DNA from: Clostridiales bacterium
GTDB taxonomy: Bacteria > Bacillota > Clostridia > Christensenellales > Aristaeellaceae
Length of the DNA stretch: 50,833 bases
NCBI GenBank assembly: GCA_012729115.1
Contig: JAAYDR010000094.1
Coordinates: forward strand, 1-50,833
Direction: 5' to 3'
The position numbers and the translations under genes are program-made. This document shows positions 25,402 to 33,046 of this stretch, one piece after another. The notes beneath the pieces are model-generated. The model searched no databases, was not told where the DNA came from, and was given only the letters and a program-made list of their open reading frames with translations. Positions within the stretch are counted from its first letter, which is position 1, and the number at the start of each line of letters is the position of its first letter.

Positions 25402-25425
25402 CTTCCGCCTCCATGAAGGTATAAT
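25396..25425 (+). promoter_or_regulatory. Putative promoter of the SPOR-HydS unit
   Basis: TTGCAT and a perfect TATAAT are separated by 18 bases, about 110 bases before the first gene start. The -35 box overlaps the start codon of the divergent DUF6062-like gene. Confidence 0.5.
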
Positions 25426-25533
25426 GAACCCGTTCGCTTATGGTAACAGATGAGAGCGGATCGCGCAAGCTGCTCATTTTCGGCCCATGATATGCATAGG
25501 ATCAAGGGATGCGTAGCATGGGAGGGAAATATC

Positions 25534-26364
25534 ATGGAGGAGAACAAACGGGTTTATCCGCGCGGTCAGCTGTCTGGAAAGTGGCTGAACTATCTGTTGC
25601 TGTTTCTGTCCGCCGTGCTGCTTCTGTCCGGGTTTTTCTGGCGGGGCACAGGGGAGGACGTACAGCTCAGCCTGGTGGACACGCCTACACCCATTCCTTT
25701 GGATGCCGCCTTTGACGAAACCATTGAGAGCCGGGAGATCACCCTGCCTGGCGAGATTTGGTATGCATTGCAGCTGGGGGCCTTTGACAAGGAGGAACTG
25801 GCGGTGAAACTGGCCCAGTCCTACCAGACCAGGGGGGCGGCAGGTTATGTGTGGCAGGATACACGGTTTCGTGCCCTGGCGGCCCTGTACCCCTCCAAGG
25901 ATGAAGTGCAGTCGGTCCGAACCCAACTGAGTACCAAGCACTACATCGAAACCTACGCCTATGAGATCCGGCTGCCTCCGCTCAAGCTGCGTATACGCGG
26001 GATGAGAGGCCAGCTGGACATCATGGAAGCAGGTTTCCTTCATGGAGGGGACCTGGTGGACCAGCTTCAGGAAGTTTCCGTGCTAATGGACCGGCAGGAG
26101 CTGGGCGTGGCGGAAGCCATGGAAAAGTTGAAGAACATTCGTAGCCAGATGGACATTGTCTCCCAGCGCTTGAGCGAGCGTTTTTCTCCACCCAGGCACC
26201 AGGCGGTCCAGGGGCTTTTGGATTGTTTCGCAGGGTATAGGGCCTTTTGTGAAGAGCTGGGCGAAGAAATCAACTCGGTGTTGTTGGCAACTCAGGTTAA
26301 GTTCCAGGCCATTGCCGCGCTGGATGCGCTTCGAAAGATTTACGATGGGCTGGCCAGTTCATAG
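25534..26364 (+). CDS. Membrane-anchored SPOR-like domain protein
   Basis: These 276 residues have a short basic cytoplasmic tail, one membrane helix (LNYLLLFLSAVLLLSGFFW, about 18-37), a stalk, and a SPOR-like domain at about 73-140 (YALQLGAFDKEELAVKLAQSYQ, then ALYPSKDEVQSVRTQL). SPOR domains bind denuded glycan strands at division or engulfment sites. The C-terminal half (about 150-276) is helical, possibly coiled coil. The ATG at 25534 has GGGAGG upstream. Earlier in-frame starts lack a site. It ends 13 bases before the first DRTGG gene, so it may be the promoter-proximal gene of the hydrogenase-sensor unit, which would be an unusual partnership. Confidence 0.8.
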   Translation: MEENKRVYPRGQLSGKWLNYLLLFLSAVLLLSGFFWRGTGEDVQLSLVDTPTPIPLDAAFDETIESREITLPGEIWYALQLGAFDKEELAVKLAQSYQTRGAAGYVWQDTRFRALAALYPSKDEVQSVRTQLSTKHYIETYAYEIRLPPLKLRIRGMRGQLDIMEAGFLHGGDLVDQLQEVSVLMDRQELGVAEAMEKLKNIRSQMDIVSQRLSERFSPPRHQAVQGLLDCFAGYRAFCEELGEEINSVLLATQVKFQAIAALDALRKIYDGLASS

Positions 26365-26377
26365 GAAGGATGAGAAG

Positions 26378-26737
26378 ATGACCATACAAGAGGTGGTCCA
26401 GATTGTGGATGCCCGTGTGCTCTGTGGGGAGGACAAGCTGTTTAGGGAAATCACAACCGCTTGCGGAGCGGATTTGATGAGTGACGTGCTGGCGTTTGTG
26501 AAGGACAATACTGTTTTGATTACCGGGCTCACCAATATGCACGTCATGCGTACGGCGGAGATGTTGGACATCCATTGCGTAATCTTTGCCAGGGGTAAAC
26601 TGCCCCAGGAGGAGATTTTGCAGGAAGCGCAGAAGCTTGGGATTGTAGTGCTCAGCACCCGGCATACCACCTATACCACCTGCGGGCTTTTGTACCAGGC
26701 AGGCATCCGGGGCACGGAGAAGAGCAACCCAGCCTGA
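26378..26737 (+). CDS. DRTGG-domain protein 1
   Basis: These 119 residues match the stand-alone DRTGG fold: LMSDVLAFVKDNTVLITGLTN, RTAEMLDIHCVIFARGKLP, and ILQEAQKLGIVVLST. DRTGG domains are best known between the CBS domains of some pyrophosphatases and in phosphotransacetylase N-terminal regions, where they accompany ligand or nucleotide regulation. Small single-domain versions are typical neighbours of [FeFe]-hydrogenase genes in Clostridia. GAAGGATGAG precedes the ATG. Its biochemical role in these clusters is not established. A paralogue is encoded at 28551-28898. Confidence 0.82.
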   Translation: MTIQEVVQIVDARVLCGEDKLFREITTACGADLMSDVLAFVKDNTVLITGLTNMHVMRTAEMLDIHCVIFARGKLPQEEILQEAQKLGIVVLSTRHTTYTTCGLLYQAGIRGTEKSNPA

Positions 26738-26759
26738 AAATGAGACAAGAGAGGCTGAC

Positions 26760-27209
26760 ATGGAAGAAATCGCATTGGTGGATACCTATCAGGTACGTCC
26801 GGGAGATTTTCGGACTGCGGGAGAGGCAGCCGCCTCCATCAAACGCAAGCTCAAGCAACTCGGCATCAACAGTGCGGTTTTGCGGCGAATCTCTGTGGCC
26901 AGCTACGAGGCGGAACTCAATTTGATCATCCACAGCTTTGGGGGATCGCTGACCATGGAGATGACCCCAGTTGAGCTGAGGCTGTATTCCAGGGATATAG
27001 GGCCGGGCATTGCCGATGTGGACAAGGCCATGGAAGAAGGATACTCCACCGCCAGCGAGGAAGCCCGGGACCTGGGCTTTGGTGCGGGAATGGGTTTGCC
27101 CAATATGCGGCGCAATGCCGACGCTTTTCGGATCCAAAGCAAGGTGGGGAAGGGCACCACCATCGAAATGTGCTTTGCCCTGCAACCGGCTGCTGAAGGA
27201 AGCCGCTAA
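26760..27209 (+). CDS. Stand-alone HATPase (RsbW/anti-sigma-type) protein 1
   Basis: This 149-residue GHKL ATPase domain has no dimerisation/His domain. The N-box is EAELNLIIHS (about residues 47-56), the G1 box RDIGPGI (about 79-85), and the G2 box GFGAGMGLPNM (about 105-115), ending with GKGTTIEMCF. Such proteins act as Ser/Thr kinases of the RsbW/SpoIIAB type or as nucleotide-controlled switches. The usual antagonist (STAS) and sigma factor are not present nearby. It lies 22 bases after DRTGG protein 1 and 27 bases before the HydS-like gene, so a regulatory link to the hydrogenase homologue is likely. Confidence 0.85.
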   Translation: MEEIALVDTYQVRPGDFRTAGEAAASIKRKLKQLGINSAVLRRISVASYEAELNLIIHSFGGSLTMEMTPVELRLYSRDIGPGIADVDKAMEEGYSTASEEARDLGFGAGMGLPNMRRNADAFRIQSKVGKGTTIEMCFALQPAAEGSR

Positions 27210-27236
27210 TGCAGCGGGAAGGGAGGAGGGATCACC

Positions 27237-28541
27237 ATGGTAGACAGGCGGTATCATTCGGTTCGTCTGGATAAGGGAAGATGCAAGGGCTGCACCGTTT
27301 GTCTGAAACGCTGCCCAACGGATGCCATTCGCGTGCGGGGCGGGCGGGCGCATATCATTGACGAGCGCTGTATCGATTGCGGGGAGTGTATTCGCGTTTG
27401 CAGTTATCACGCCAAGTATGCCCAAACCGATCCCCTGGCCAGCATCAATGGCTTCAAGTATAAAATCGCGCTGCCCGCCCCGTCTCTTTATGGGCAGTTC
27501 AAGAAGCTGATTTCCCCCTCCCAGGTGCTGGAAGGGTTATTGAAAATGGGATTTGACGATGTGTTTGAGGTGGCCCAGGGGGCAGACATCGTCACCCGGG
27601 CCATTCGGGAGCGGATGCGGAGCATGGACAAGGAGCGCCTTCCTGTCATTTCTTCCGCATGTCCTGCCATCACCCGGCTGATCCAGGTGCGTTTCCCGGA
27701 GTTGATCCCCCATATCATCGACATCCGTCAGCCCATGGAGCTGGCAGCCATGGTGGCAAAGCGGGAATTTTGTCAGAAGCACGGTGCTGCCCCTGAGGAG
27801 GTGGGTTGCTTTTTTATCACCCCCTGCGCAGCCAAAGTGACCGCAATCCGCAACCCAATCGGCCATGAGAACTCCAGCGTAGACGGAGCCATCTCCATGC
27901 TTGAAATCTACGGTCTTTTGGCCAGCCAGATGAAGAGCTATACCAGGGGAGTGAGCCTGTCCAAAGCGACCGCCTATGGGGTAGGCTGGGCCAACAACGG
28001 CGGAGAGTCCCAGGCGGTGTCTCCGGAGAACAGCATGGCCGTGGACGGCATTGAGAATGTCATCAGAGTACTGGAAGAGATTGAAAACAACAAGCTGCAG
28101 GACCTTGTGTTTTTTGAGGGGTCGGCATGCACAGGCGGCTGTGTAGGAGGGCCTTTAACCTTTGAGAACAGCTATGTAGCCCGTGGAGCCATTCGCGTGT
28201 TGATGAAGGGTTGCGATCTGACCCATCCCGACGACAAGGTGAACGCCTCCTATCTGAACAAGTATTCCATCAGGACGGACAAGCCCATTCACTCCAACAG
28301 TGCTTTGCGGCTGGATGAGGATGTGGTGGAAGCCATGCGCAAGATGGAGCAGATGGACGAGATTGTCAAGTCATTGCCGGGGTACGATTGCGGCAGCTGC
28401 GGCAGCCCGACCTGCCGTACCTTCGCGGAGGATATCGTACGGGGTTATTGCGACAGGATGGATTGCATCCATATTTTGAAGGATCAGCTGAAGATCATGG
28501 CGCAGAGAATGGTAGAACTGGCCAAAACGACCAGGAGGTAG
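27237..28541 (+). CDS. Sensory-type [FeFe]-hydrogenase homologue (HydS-like)
   Basis: The product has 434 residues. Two N-terminal [4Fe-4S] motifs (CKGCTVCLKRCP, CIDCGECIRVC, residues about 16-55) precede an H-cluster domain, and a C-terminal CGSCGSPTCRTFAEDIVRG (about 382-400) matches the 4Fe-4S domain of Fe-S sensor/acetyl-CoA synthase-type proteins. The H-cluster motifs are altered. L1 is SSACP (TSCCP in catalytic enzymes), so the proton-relay Cys is Ala while Cys142 remains. L2 is TPCAAK without the usual Glu. L3 is SACTGGCVGG. This is the pattern of group C/D putative sensory hydrogenases such as HydS, not of a bulk H2 enzyme. Neighbouring HATPase, DRTGG and PHP genes support a signalling role. 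Confidence 0.9.
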   Translation: MVDRRYHSVRLDKGRCKGCTVCLKRCPTDAIRVRGGRAHIIDERCIDCGECIRVCSYHAKYAQTDPLASINGFKYKIALPAPSLYGQFKKLISPSQVLEGLLKMGFDDVFEVAQGADIVTRAIRERMRSMDKERLPVISSACPAITRLIQVRFPELIPHIIDIRQPMELAAMVAKREFCQKHGAAPEEVGCFFITPCAAKVTAIRNPIGHENSSVDGAISMLEIYGLLASQMKSYTRGVSLSKATAYGVGWANNGGESQAVSPENSMAVDGIENVIRVLEEIENNKLQDLVFFEGSACTGGCVGGPLTFENSYVARGAIRVLMKGCDLTHPDDKVNASYLNKYSIRTDKPIHSNSALRLDEDVVEAMRKMEQMDEIVKSLPGYDCGSCGSPTCRTFAEDIVRGYCDRMDCIHILKDQLKIMAQRMVELAKTTRR

Positions 28542-28550
28542 AAAGTACAT

Positions 28551-28898
28551 ATGAAGGTCCAAGACTTGATGGAGATATTGTCTGCCCGCTGCCTGACTTG
28601 TCAGGCCAACCTGGAGGCGGAAGTCAGCTGCGGATATGCCTGCGATCTGCTCAGTTGGGTGCTGGCCCACGGCAGGAAGGGAATGGCCTGGGCCACCGTG
28701 CAAACTCATCTGAACGTCATTGCGGTGGCAGTGCTGATGGAAATGGCCTGCGTCATCCTGGTGGAAGGGGTTCTGCCGGAGGAGGCTACCCTGCGCAAGG
28801 CAGAGGAGGAAGGGCTTGCGATTCTATCCTCGGACAAAACCGCCTATGAGCTCTGCGGCCTGATGGCGAAGGCGGGGGTTTTGCCCCCCGAGGCTTAA
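28551..28898 (+). CDS. DRTGG-domain protein 2
   Basis: These 115 residues are paralogous to the protein at 26378-26737, with similar segments in order: a central HLNVIAVAVLMEMACVILVEG, then EATLRKAEEEGLAILSSDKTAYELCGLM. It lies nine bases after the HydS-like gene, with AGGAGG upstream of the ATG. The second DRTGG copy in the same unit suggests a two-component or heteromeric arrangement. No enzymatic residue can be pointed to. Confidence 0.8.
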   Translation: MKVQDLMEILSARCLTCQANLEAEVSCGYACDLLSWVLAHGRKGMAWATVQTHLNVIAVAVLMEMACVILVEGVLPEEATLRKAEEEGLAILSSDKTAYELCGLMAKAGVLPPEA

Positions 28899-28900
28899 CC

Positions 28901-29605
28901 GTGCTGGTCTACTGCGATCTCCATATCCATAGCTGCCTCTCACCCTGCGCCCAGGATGACATGACCCCAGCCAATGTGGTGGGCATGGCCTGTGTGAAGG
29001 GTCTGGATGTGATTGCTCTCACCGACCACAACTCCGCACTCAATCTGCCGGCAGCCATGGCTGCCGGCAAAGCCATGGGTGTTCAGGTAATTCCGGGTCT
29101 GGAGGTAACCAGCAGGGAGGATGTCCATGTGCTGGCATACTTTGATACCCTGGAGAATGCCCTGGCATTTGGAAAGATAATCGATACCCATCTGCCCTGT
29201 GTCCGCAACGAACCCTCTCTGTTTGGCAGGCAGAAGGTTGTGGATCCTCAAGACCAGGAGCAAGGCGAATGGGACAAGCTGCTCATTCATGCTACGGATT
29301 TTGGCCTGGAGGAGCTTTGCGCGCTGATTACCCGTCAGAGAGGCGTACCCGTGCCCGCCCACATCAACCGCGGCAGCAATGGCATGCTGGGCGCTCTGGG
29401 GCTGATGCCCGATTTGCCTGCCCACCCTGTGGTAGAGGTATCCCCATTCTCTGACTGTCCCTCCTATGCCACCCGGGGCAGGCTTGTCCTGCGCTCCTCG
29501 GACGCCCACCGCCTGGGGGACATCGCGGAGCGGGTTTTCGCTCTGGAGATACTCACACCTACGGCAAAGGGTGTTCTGGACCGGTTGCGGTATGGGCCAG
29601 CTTAA
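28901..29605 (+). CDS. PHP-domain metal-dependent phosphoesterase
   Basis: This 234-residue protein starts with GTG. PHP motifs are clear: DLHIHSCLSPC near residues 5-15, ALTDHNS near 40-46, a glutamate in GLEVTS near 67, PAHINRGSNG near 150, and RSSDAHRLGD near 202. These His/Asp residues bind two or three metals. PHP proteins hydrolyse phosphoester bonds (for example histidinol phosphate, 3',5'-pAp or short RNA). In hydrogenase-linked clusters the substrate is unknown. It starts two bases after DRTGG protein 2 and is the last gene before a strong terminator. Confidence 0.86.
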   Translation: MLVYCDLHIHSCLSPCAQDDMTPANVVGMACVKGLDVIALTDHNSALNLPAAMAAGKAMGVQVIPGLEVTSREDVHVLAYFDTLENALAFGKIIDTHLPCVRNEPSLFGRQKVVDPQDQEQGEWDKLLIHATDFGLEELCALITRQRGVPVPAHINRGSNGMLGALGLMPDLPAHPVVEVSPFSDCPSYATRGRLVLRSSDAHRLGDIAERVFALEILTPTAKGVLDRLRYGPA

Positions 29606-29636
29606 CAGTTTCACACGTGCTGATGGATGAAGAGAT

Positions 29637-29669
29637 AGATGTCGATTTTGCTCGACATCTGTTTTTTTT
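29637..29669 (+). terminator. Strong intrinsic terminator separating sensor and catalytic units
   Basis: A perfect 9-bp stem (AGATGTCGA / TCGACATCT) with a 6-base loop is followed by eight T residues, 31 bases after the PHP gene. Confidence 0.92.
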
Positions 29670-29700
29670 CAAAGATCGTCAAAAAAATATCATTTTCCTA

Positions 29701-29729
29701 GTGCAATTCGAGATTGGATATGGTAAGAT
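29701..29729 (+). promoter_or_regulatory. Putative promoter of the hydrogenase operon
   Basis: TGGTAAGAT is an extended -10 element (TGn-TAAGAT). A weak GTGCAA lies 17 bases upstream. It lies about 70 bases before the first gene and directly after the terminator at 29637-29669, consistent with an independent start. Confidence 0.5.
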
Positions 29730-29797
29730 ACATCTGCTGTGCTTGCAGGGTCGCAGCGCAGGATCACAGGCAGATGTTGAGGAGGGTACAGGCCGAC

Positions 29798-30274
29798 ATG
29801 TCCATGCAAAATGAGAAATACGATAAGCTGCGGCAAGTCATCGACGCCCATAAAGGCCAGTCGGGCGCGTTGATGCCGGTGCTGCAGGAAGCCCAGGGGA
29901 TTTTCGGGTGTGTTCCCATGGAGGTACAGGAAATCATTGCCGATGAACTGGGGACCACCCTTAGCGAAGTCTATGGTGTGGCCACGTTTTACTCCCAGTT
30001 TTCGCTTGAACCCAAGGGCAAGTACGTATGCGGCGTTTGTCTCGGAACGGCATGTTATGTGAAGGGCTCCCAGAAGGTACTGGATCGGCTTTGCAAGGAG
30101 CTGGACATTCCCACAGGTAAAACCACCCCGGATCAGCTCTTCACCATAGAGGCCACCCGTTGCCTGGGGGCTTGCGGCCTTGCTCCCGTGATGATGATCA
30201 ATGAGGACGTTTACGGACGCCTCACGGAAGATGAAATCCCCGATATTCTCGAAAAGTATCGGATTGCCCAATAA
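29798..30274 (+). CDS. NuoE/HndA-like [2Fe-2S] hydrogenase subunit
   Basis: This 158-residue thioredoxin-like ferredoxin subunit corresponds to NuoE/HydC/HndA. It has VLQEAQGIFGCVP, VYGVATFYSQF, CLGTAC (first Cys pair, near residues 80-85) and CLGACGLAPVMMIN (second pair). These four Cys bind [2Fe-2S]. The subunit shuttles electrons between NAD(P)H and the hydrogenase in the trimeric/tetrameric enzyme. The ATG at 29798 has GGAGGG eleven bases upstream; a more upstream start would precede the likely promoter-proximal leader. A HATPase gene follows three bases downstream. Confidence 0.92.
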   Translation: MSMQNEKYDKLRQVIDAHKGQSGALMPVLQEAQGIFGCVPMEVQEIIADELGTTLSEVYGVATFYSQFSLEPKGKYVCGVCLGTACYVKGSQKVLDRLCKELDIPTGKTTPDQLFTIEATRCLGACGLAPVMMINEDVYGRLTEDEIPDILEKYRIAQ

Positions 30275-30277
30275 ACC

Positions 30278-30829
30278 ATGATGCGGGATTTGTCGATGCA
30301 TGTGCTGGACATCACCCAGAACAGCATTCAGGCAGGAGCCGGAGAGGTCGGCATCTTCTTTGACATCGATGCCGGGAGGCGCATGACCCTCACAATCCGG
30401 GACAATGGCAGGGGCATGGAGCCGGAGCTGCTTTACAGGGTTACGGATCCCTTTACCACGACACGAACCACCCGCAGGGTGGGGCTGGGAATCCCGATGC
30501 TCATGCAAAGCGCCCAATTCTGCGGCGGCTCCTTTACCATCGACAGTGAGCTTGACCGGGGAACGGTTGTAGAAGCAGTCTTTCAGTTGGATCACATCGA
30601 CTGCCCGCCCATGGGCGCGATGTGCGACACGCTTTTTGCTTTGGTGATGCTCAATCCCAGTAAGCCTGAGTTCATGTTTGAAGCCAGGTCCCCATGCGGA
30701 TTTGCTTCCTTCGACACCCGGCTGGTGCGGGAGGCGGCAGGGGGAATCCCGCTCAGTGAGCCGGAATTGGCCCGGTGGATCAGGGAAGCCATTGAGGAAG
30801 AATTCAAACCGATTTTGGAGGTGCCATGA
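30278..30829 (+). CDS. Stand-alone HATPase protein 2
   Basis: The product has 183 residues. A GHKL ATPase domain carries DITQNSIQAGA (N-box, residues about 11-21), IRDNGRGM (G1), and VGLGIPMLM (G2). It has no sensor or His-phosphotransfer segment. The last 70 residues are an additional helical extension. Its position inside the hydrogenase operon between the HndA- and HndB-like genes is known for other Clostridial hydrogenase clusters. The role there, perhaps regulation or assembly, is unproven. Its stop overlaps the start of the next gene (ATGATGA). Confidence 0.86.
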   Translation: MMRDLSMHVLDITQNSIQAGAGEVGIFFDIDAGRRMTLTIRDNGRGMEPELLYRVTDPFTTTRTTRRVGLGIPMLMQSAQFCGGSFTIDSELDRGTVVEAVFQLDHIDCPPMGAMCDTLFALVMLNPSKPEFMFEARSPCGFASFDTRLVREAAGGIPLSEPELARWIREAIEEEFKPILEVP

Positions 30830-31203
30830 TGAAATCTCTTGCCGAATTGGAAGCGATCCGTCAGAAGACGTTAGACAAGGTAGCCATGCGCAAGGATACC
30901 GAGGATGGAATTCGCGTGGTGGTGGGGATGGCCACCTGCGGTATTGCCGCCGGCGCAAGGCCTGTGATGCTGGCTTTCCTGGAGGAGATCAACAAGCGTC
31001 ATCTCACCAACGTTACCGTGTCCCAAACCGGCTGCATCGGCGTATGCCGTCTGGAGCCCATGGCCGACGTGATGATCCCGGGCCAGGAAAAGGTCACCTA
31101 TGTAAATCTTAAGCCCGAAATGGTTCCACGGATTGTGGCGGAGCACATCGTGAATCGCCGGCCGGTGACCGAATACGCCATCGGCGCTGCCGAAAAACAA
31201 TAA
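30826..31203 (+). CDS. HndB-like [2Fe-2S] thioredoxin-fold protein
   Basis: This 125-residue protein matches the HndB subunit of NADP-reducing hydrogenase: VVVGMATCGIAAGARPVM near residues 31-48 and SQTGCIGVCRLEP near 66-78. Only three Cys are in the cluster region (one plus a CxxxC pair), where typical [2Fe-2S] ferredoxins have four; HndB-type proteins often show this. It may be an electron-transfer or structural subunit. It is overlapped by the HATPase stop and followed by the flavoprotein 23 bases later. Confidence 0.85.
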   Translation: MMKSLAELEAIRQKTLDKVAMRKDTEDGIRVVVGMATCGIAAGARPVMLAFLEEINKRHLTNVTVSQTGCIGVCRLEPMADVMIPGQEKVTYVNLKPEMVPRIVAEHIVNRRPVTEYAIGAAEKQ

Positions 31204-31226
31204 ACGCAGGTTGGAGGGGAAGTATT

Positions 31227-33020
31227 ATGGATCTTTATCGCGCGCACGTGCTGGTCTGCGGCGGCACCGGCTGTACCTCGTCCGGCTCTGCGGATCTGAT
31301 CAAACGCTTTGAGGAGCAGCTGGCGCTCCATGGCCTGGACCGGGAGGTCAAGGTTGTTCGCACGGGTTGTTTCGGCCTATGCGAGGCAGGCCCTGTGGTC
31401 ATCGTGTATCCCGAGGGTACGTTCTATTCGCGCATTGCCCCCACGGACGTGGATACGATTGTTGCGGAGCATCTATTAAAAGGCCGCATCGTGCAGCATC
31501 TGGTCTACAAGGACAAAACCAAGCAGGATTCCACAGACTTGTCCCTTGAACAGATTGATTTTTACCGCTCTCAAAAGCGCATTGCCCTGCGCAACTGTGG
31601 TGTGATCGATCCGGAGAACATCGATGAGTACATCGCCTTTGACGGTTACAAGGCCCTGGGTAAAGCTCTTACCCAAATGACCCGGGAGCAGGTTATCGAT
31701 GAAATTCTCAAGTCCGGTTTGCGGGGCCGTGGCGGCGGAGGGTTCCTGACAGGCCTTAAGTGGAAGTTTACCTACAACTCCCAGTCGGATCAAAAATACG
31801 TAGCATGCAACGCCGATGAGGGTGACCCTGGCGCGTTCATGGATCGCTCGGTCCTGGAAGGCGATCCCCACGCGGTGATAGAGGCGATGGCCATCGCGGG
31901 CTATGCCATTGGAGCCAACACCGGCTATATTTACGTCCGCGCTGAGTACCCCATTGCGGTAAAGCGCCTGCAAATCGCCATCGACCAGGCCCGTGAGTAT
32001 GGGCTGCTGGGGAAGAGAATTTTTGGCACAGACTTTGATTTTGAGCTGTTCATTCGCCTTGGCTCCGGTGCCTTTGTCTGCGGCGAGGAAACGGCGTTGA
32101 TGGCCTCCATCGAGGGAGGCCGCGGCGAACCCCGGCCCCGTCCTCCCTTCCCGGCGGTGAAAGGCCTCTTTGGCAAGCCCACCATGCTTAACAATGTGGA
32201 GACCTACGCCAACGTACCGCAAATCATTCTCAATGGCTGGGAGTGGTTTGCTGGAATCGGCACCGAGCGCAGCAAGGGTACCAAGGTCTTTGCCCTGGGT
32301 GGCAAAATCAACAACACGGGCTTGGTGGAGGTGCCTATGGGCACGCCTCTTCGGGATATCGTCTACCACATCGGCGGCGGTATCCCTGGGGGCAAGAAGT
32401 TCAAGGCTGTGCAAACCGGCGGGCCCTCCGGCGGATGCATTCCCGCCGAGCACCTTGACATTTCCATCGAATATGACACTCTGGTGGAAATTGGCTCCAT
32501 GATGGGCTCCGGCGGTATGATTGTCATGGACGAGGACAACTGCATGGTGGACATCGCTCGCTACTTCCTGGACTTCACCGTGGATGAAAGCTGCGGCAAA
32601 TGCACACCCTGCCGTATCGGAACCAAGCGCATGCTGGAGATTCTGGAGCGCATCGTAGCGGGTAAAGGCGAGGAAGGCGACATTGAAAAGCTGGAAAACC
32701 TCGCCAAAAACATCAAGGCGACAGCCCTTTGCGGCCTGGGCCAGAGCGCACCCAATCCGGTGCTGTCCACTCTGAAGTTCTTCCGCTCCGAGTATGAGGC
32801 CCATATCAAAGACAAGCGCTGCCCGGCTCACCATTGCCAGAGCCTGCTCAATTTCTTCATCACCGATAAATGCCGTGGCTGCACGGCCTGCACCAAGGTA
32901 TGCCCCGTCAATGCCATCAGCGGTACGGTCAAAGAGTTGCACCACATCGATCTGGAAAAGTGCATCAAGTGCGGCTCCTGCATAGAAAAATGCCGCTTTG
33001 GCGCTATCACCAAGAACTGA
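31227..33020 (+). CDS. NuoF/HydB-like flavoprotein subunit of the hydrogenase
   Basis: The product has 597 residues. Domain order: an N-terminal [2Fe-2S] thioredoxin-like domain (CGGTGCTSSGS ... TGCFGLCEAGP), the NuoF FMN/NAD-binding core (LRGRGGGGFLTGLKW near residue 168, ACNADEGDPGAFMDR near 192, GAGAY-equivalent GSGAFVCGEETAL near 280), an SLBB segment, a [4Fe-4S] site (ESCGKCTPCRIGT), and a C-terminal 2[4Fe-4S] ferredoxin domain (CRGCTACTKVCP, CIKCGSCIEKCRFG). The architecture is that of HydB/HndC, the NAD(P)H-oxidising and presumed electron-bifurcating subunit. AGGTTGGAGGGG precedes the ATG. Confidence 0.96.
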   Translation: MDLYRAHVLVCGGTGCTSSGSADLIKRFEEQLALHGLDREVKVVRTGCFGLCEAGPVVIVYPEGTFYSRIAPTDVDTIVAEHLLKGRIVQHLVYKDKTKQDSTDLSLEQIDFYRSQKRIALRNCGVIDPENIDEYIAFDGYKALGKALTQMTREQVIDEILKSGLRGRGGGGFLTGLKWKFTYNSQSDQKYVACNADEGDPGAFMDRSVLEGDPHAVIEAMAIAGYAIGANTGYIYVRAEYPIAVKRLQIAIDQAREYGLLGKRIFGTDFDFELFIRLGSGAFVCGEETALMASIEGGRGEPRPRPPFPAVKGLFGKPTMLNNVETYANVPQIILNGWEWFAGIGTERSKGTKVFALGGKINNTGLVEVPMGTPLRDIVYHIGGGIPGGKKFKAVQTGGPSGGCIPAEHLDISIEYDTLVEIGSMMGSGGMIVMDEDNCMVDIARYFLDFTVDESCGKCTPCRIGTKRMLEILERIVAGKGEEGDIEKLENLAKNIKATALCGLGQSAPNPVLSTLKFFRSEYEAHIKDKRCPAHHCQSLLNFFITDKCRGCTACTKVCPVNAISGTVKELHHIDLEKCIKCGSCIEKCRFGAITKN

Positions 33021-33046
33021 CGGACACCGTCGTGGGAGGAACAGCT

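Noticed and set aside
29690-30958. A 422-codon open frame on the minus strand opposite the HndA-like and HATPase genes
   Set aside because: It covers a promoter and parts of two well-supported genes and has no recognisable domain.
31476-32945. A 489-codon open frame on the minus strand opposite the NuoF-like gene
   Set aside because: It is a shadow frame; the opposite strand carries an unambiguous flavoprotein.
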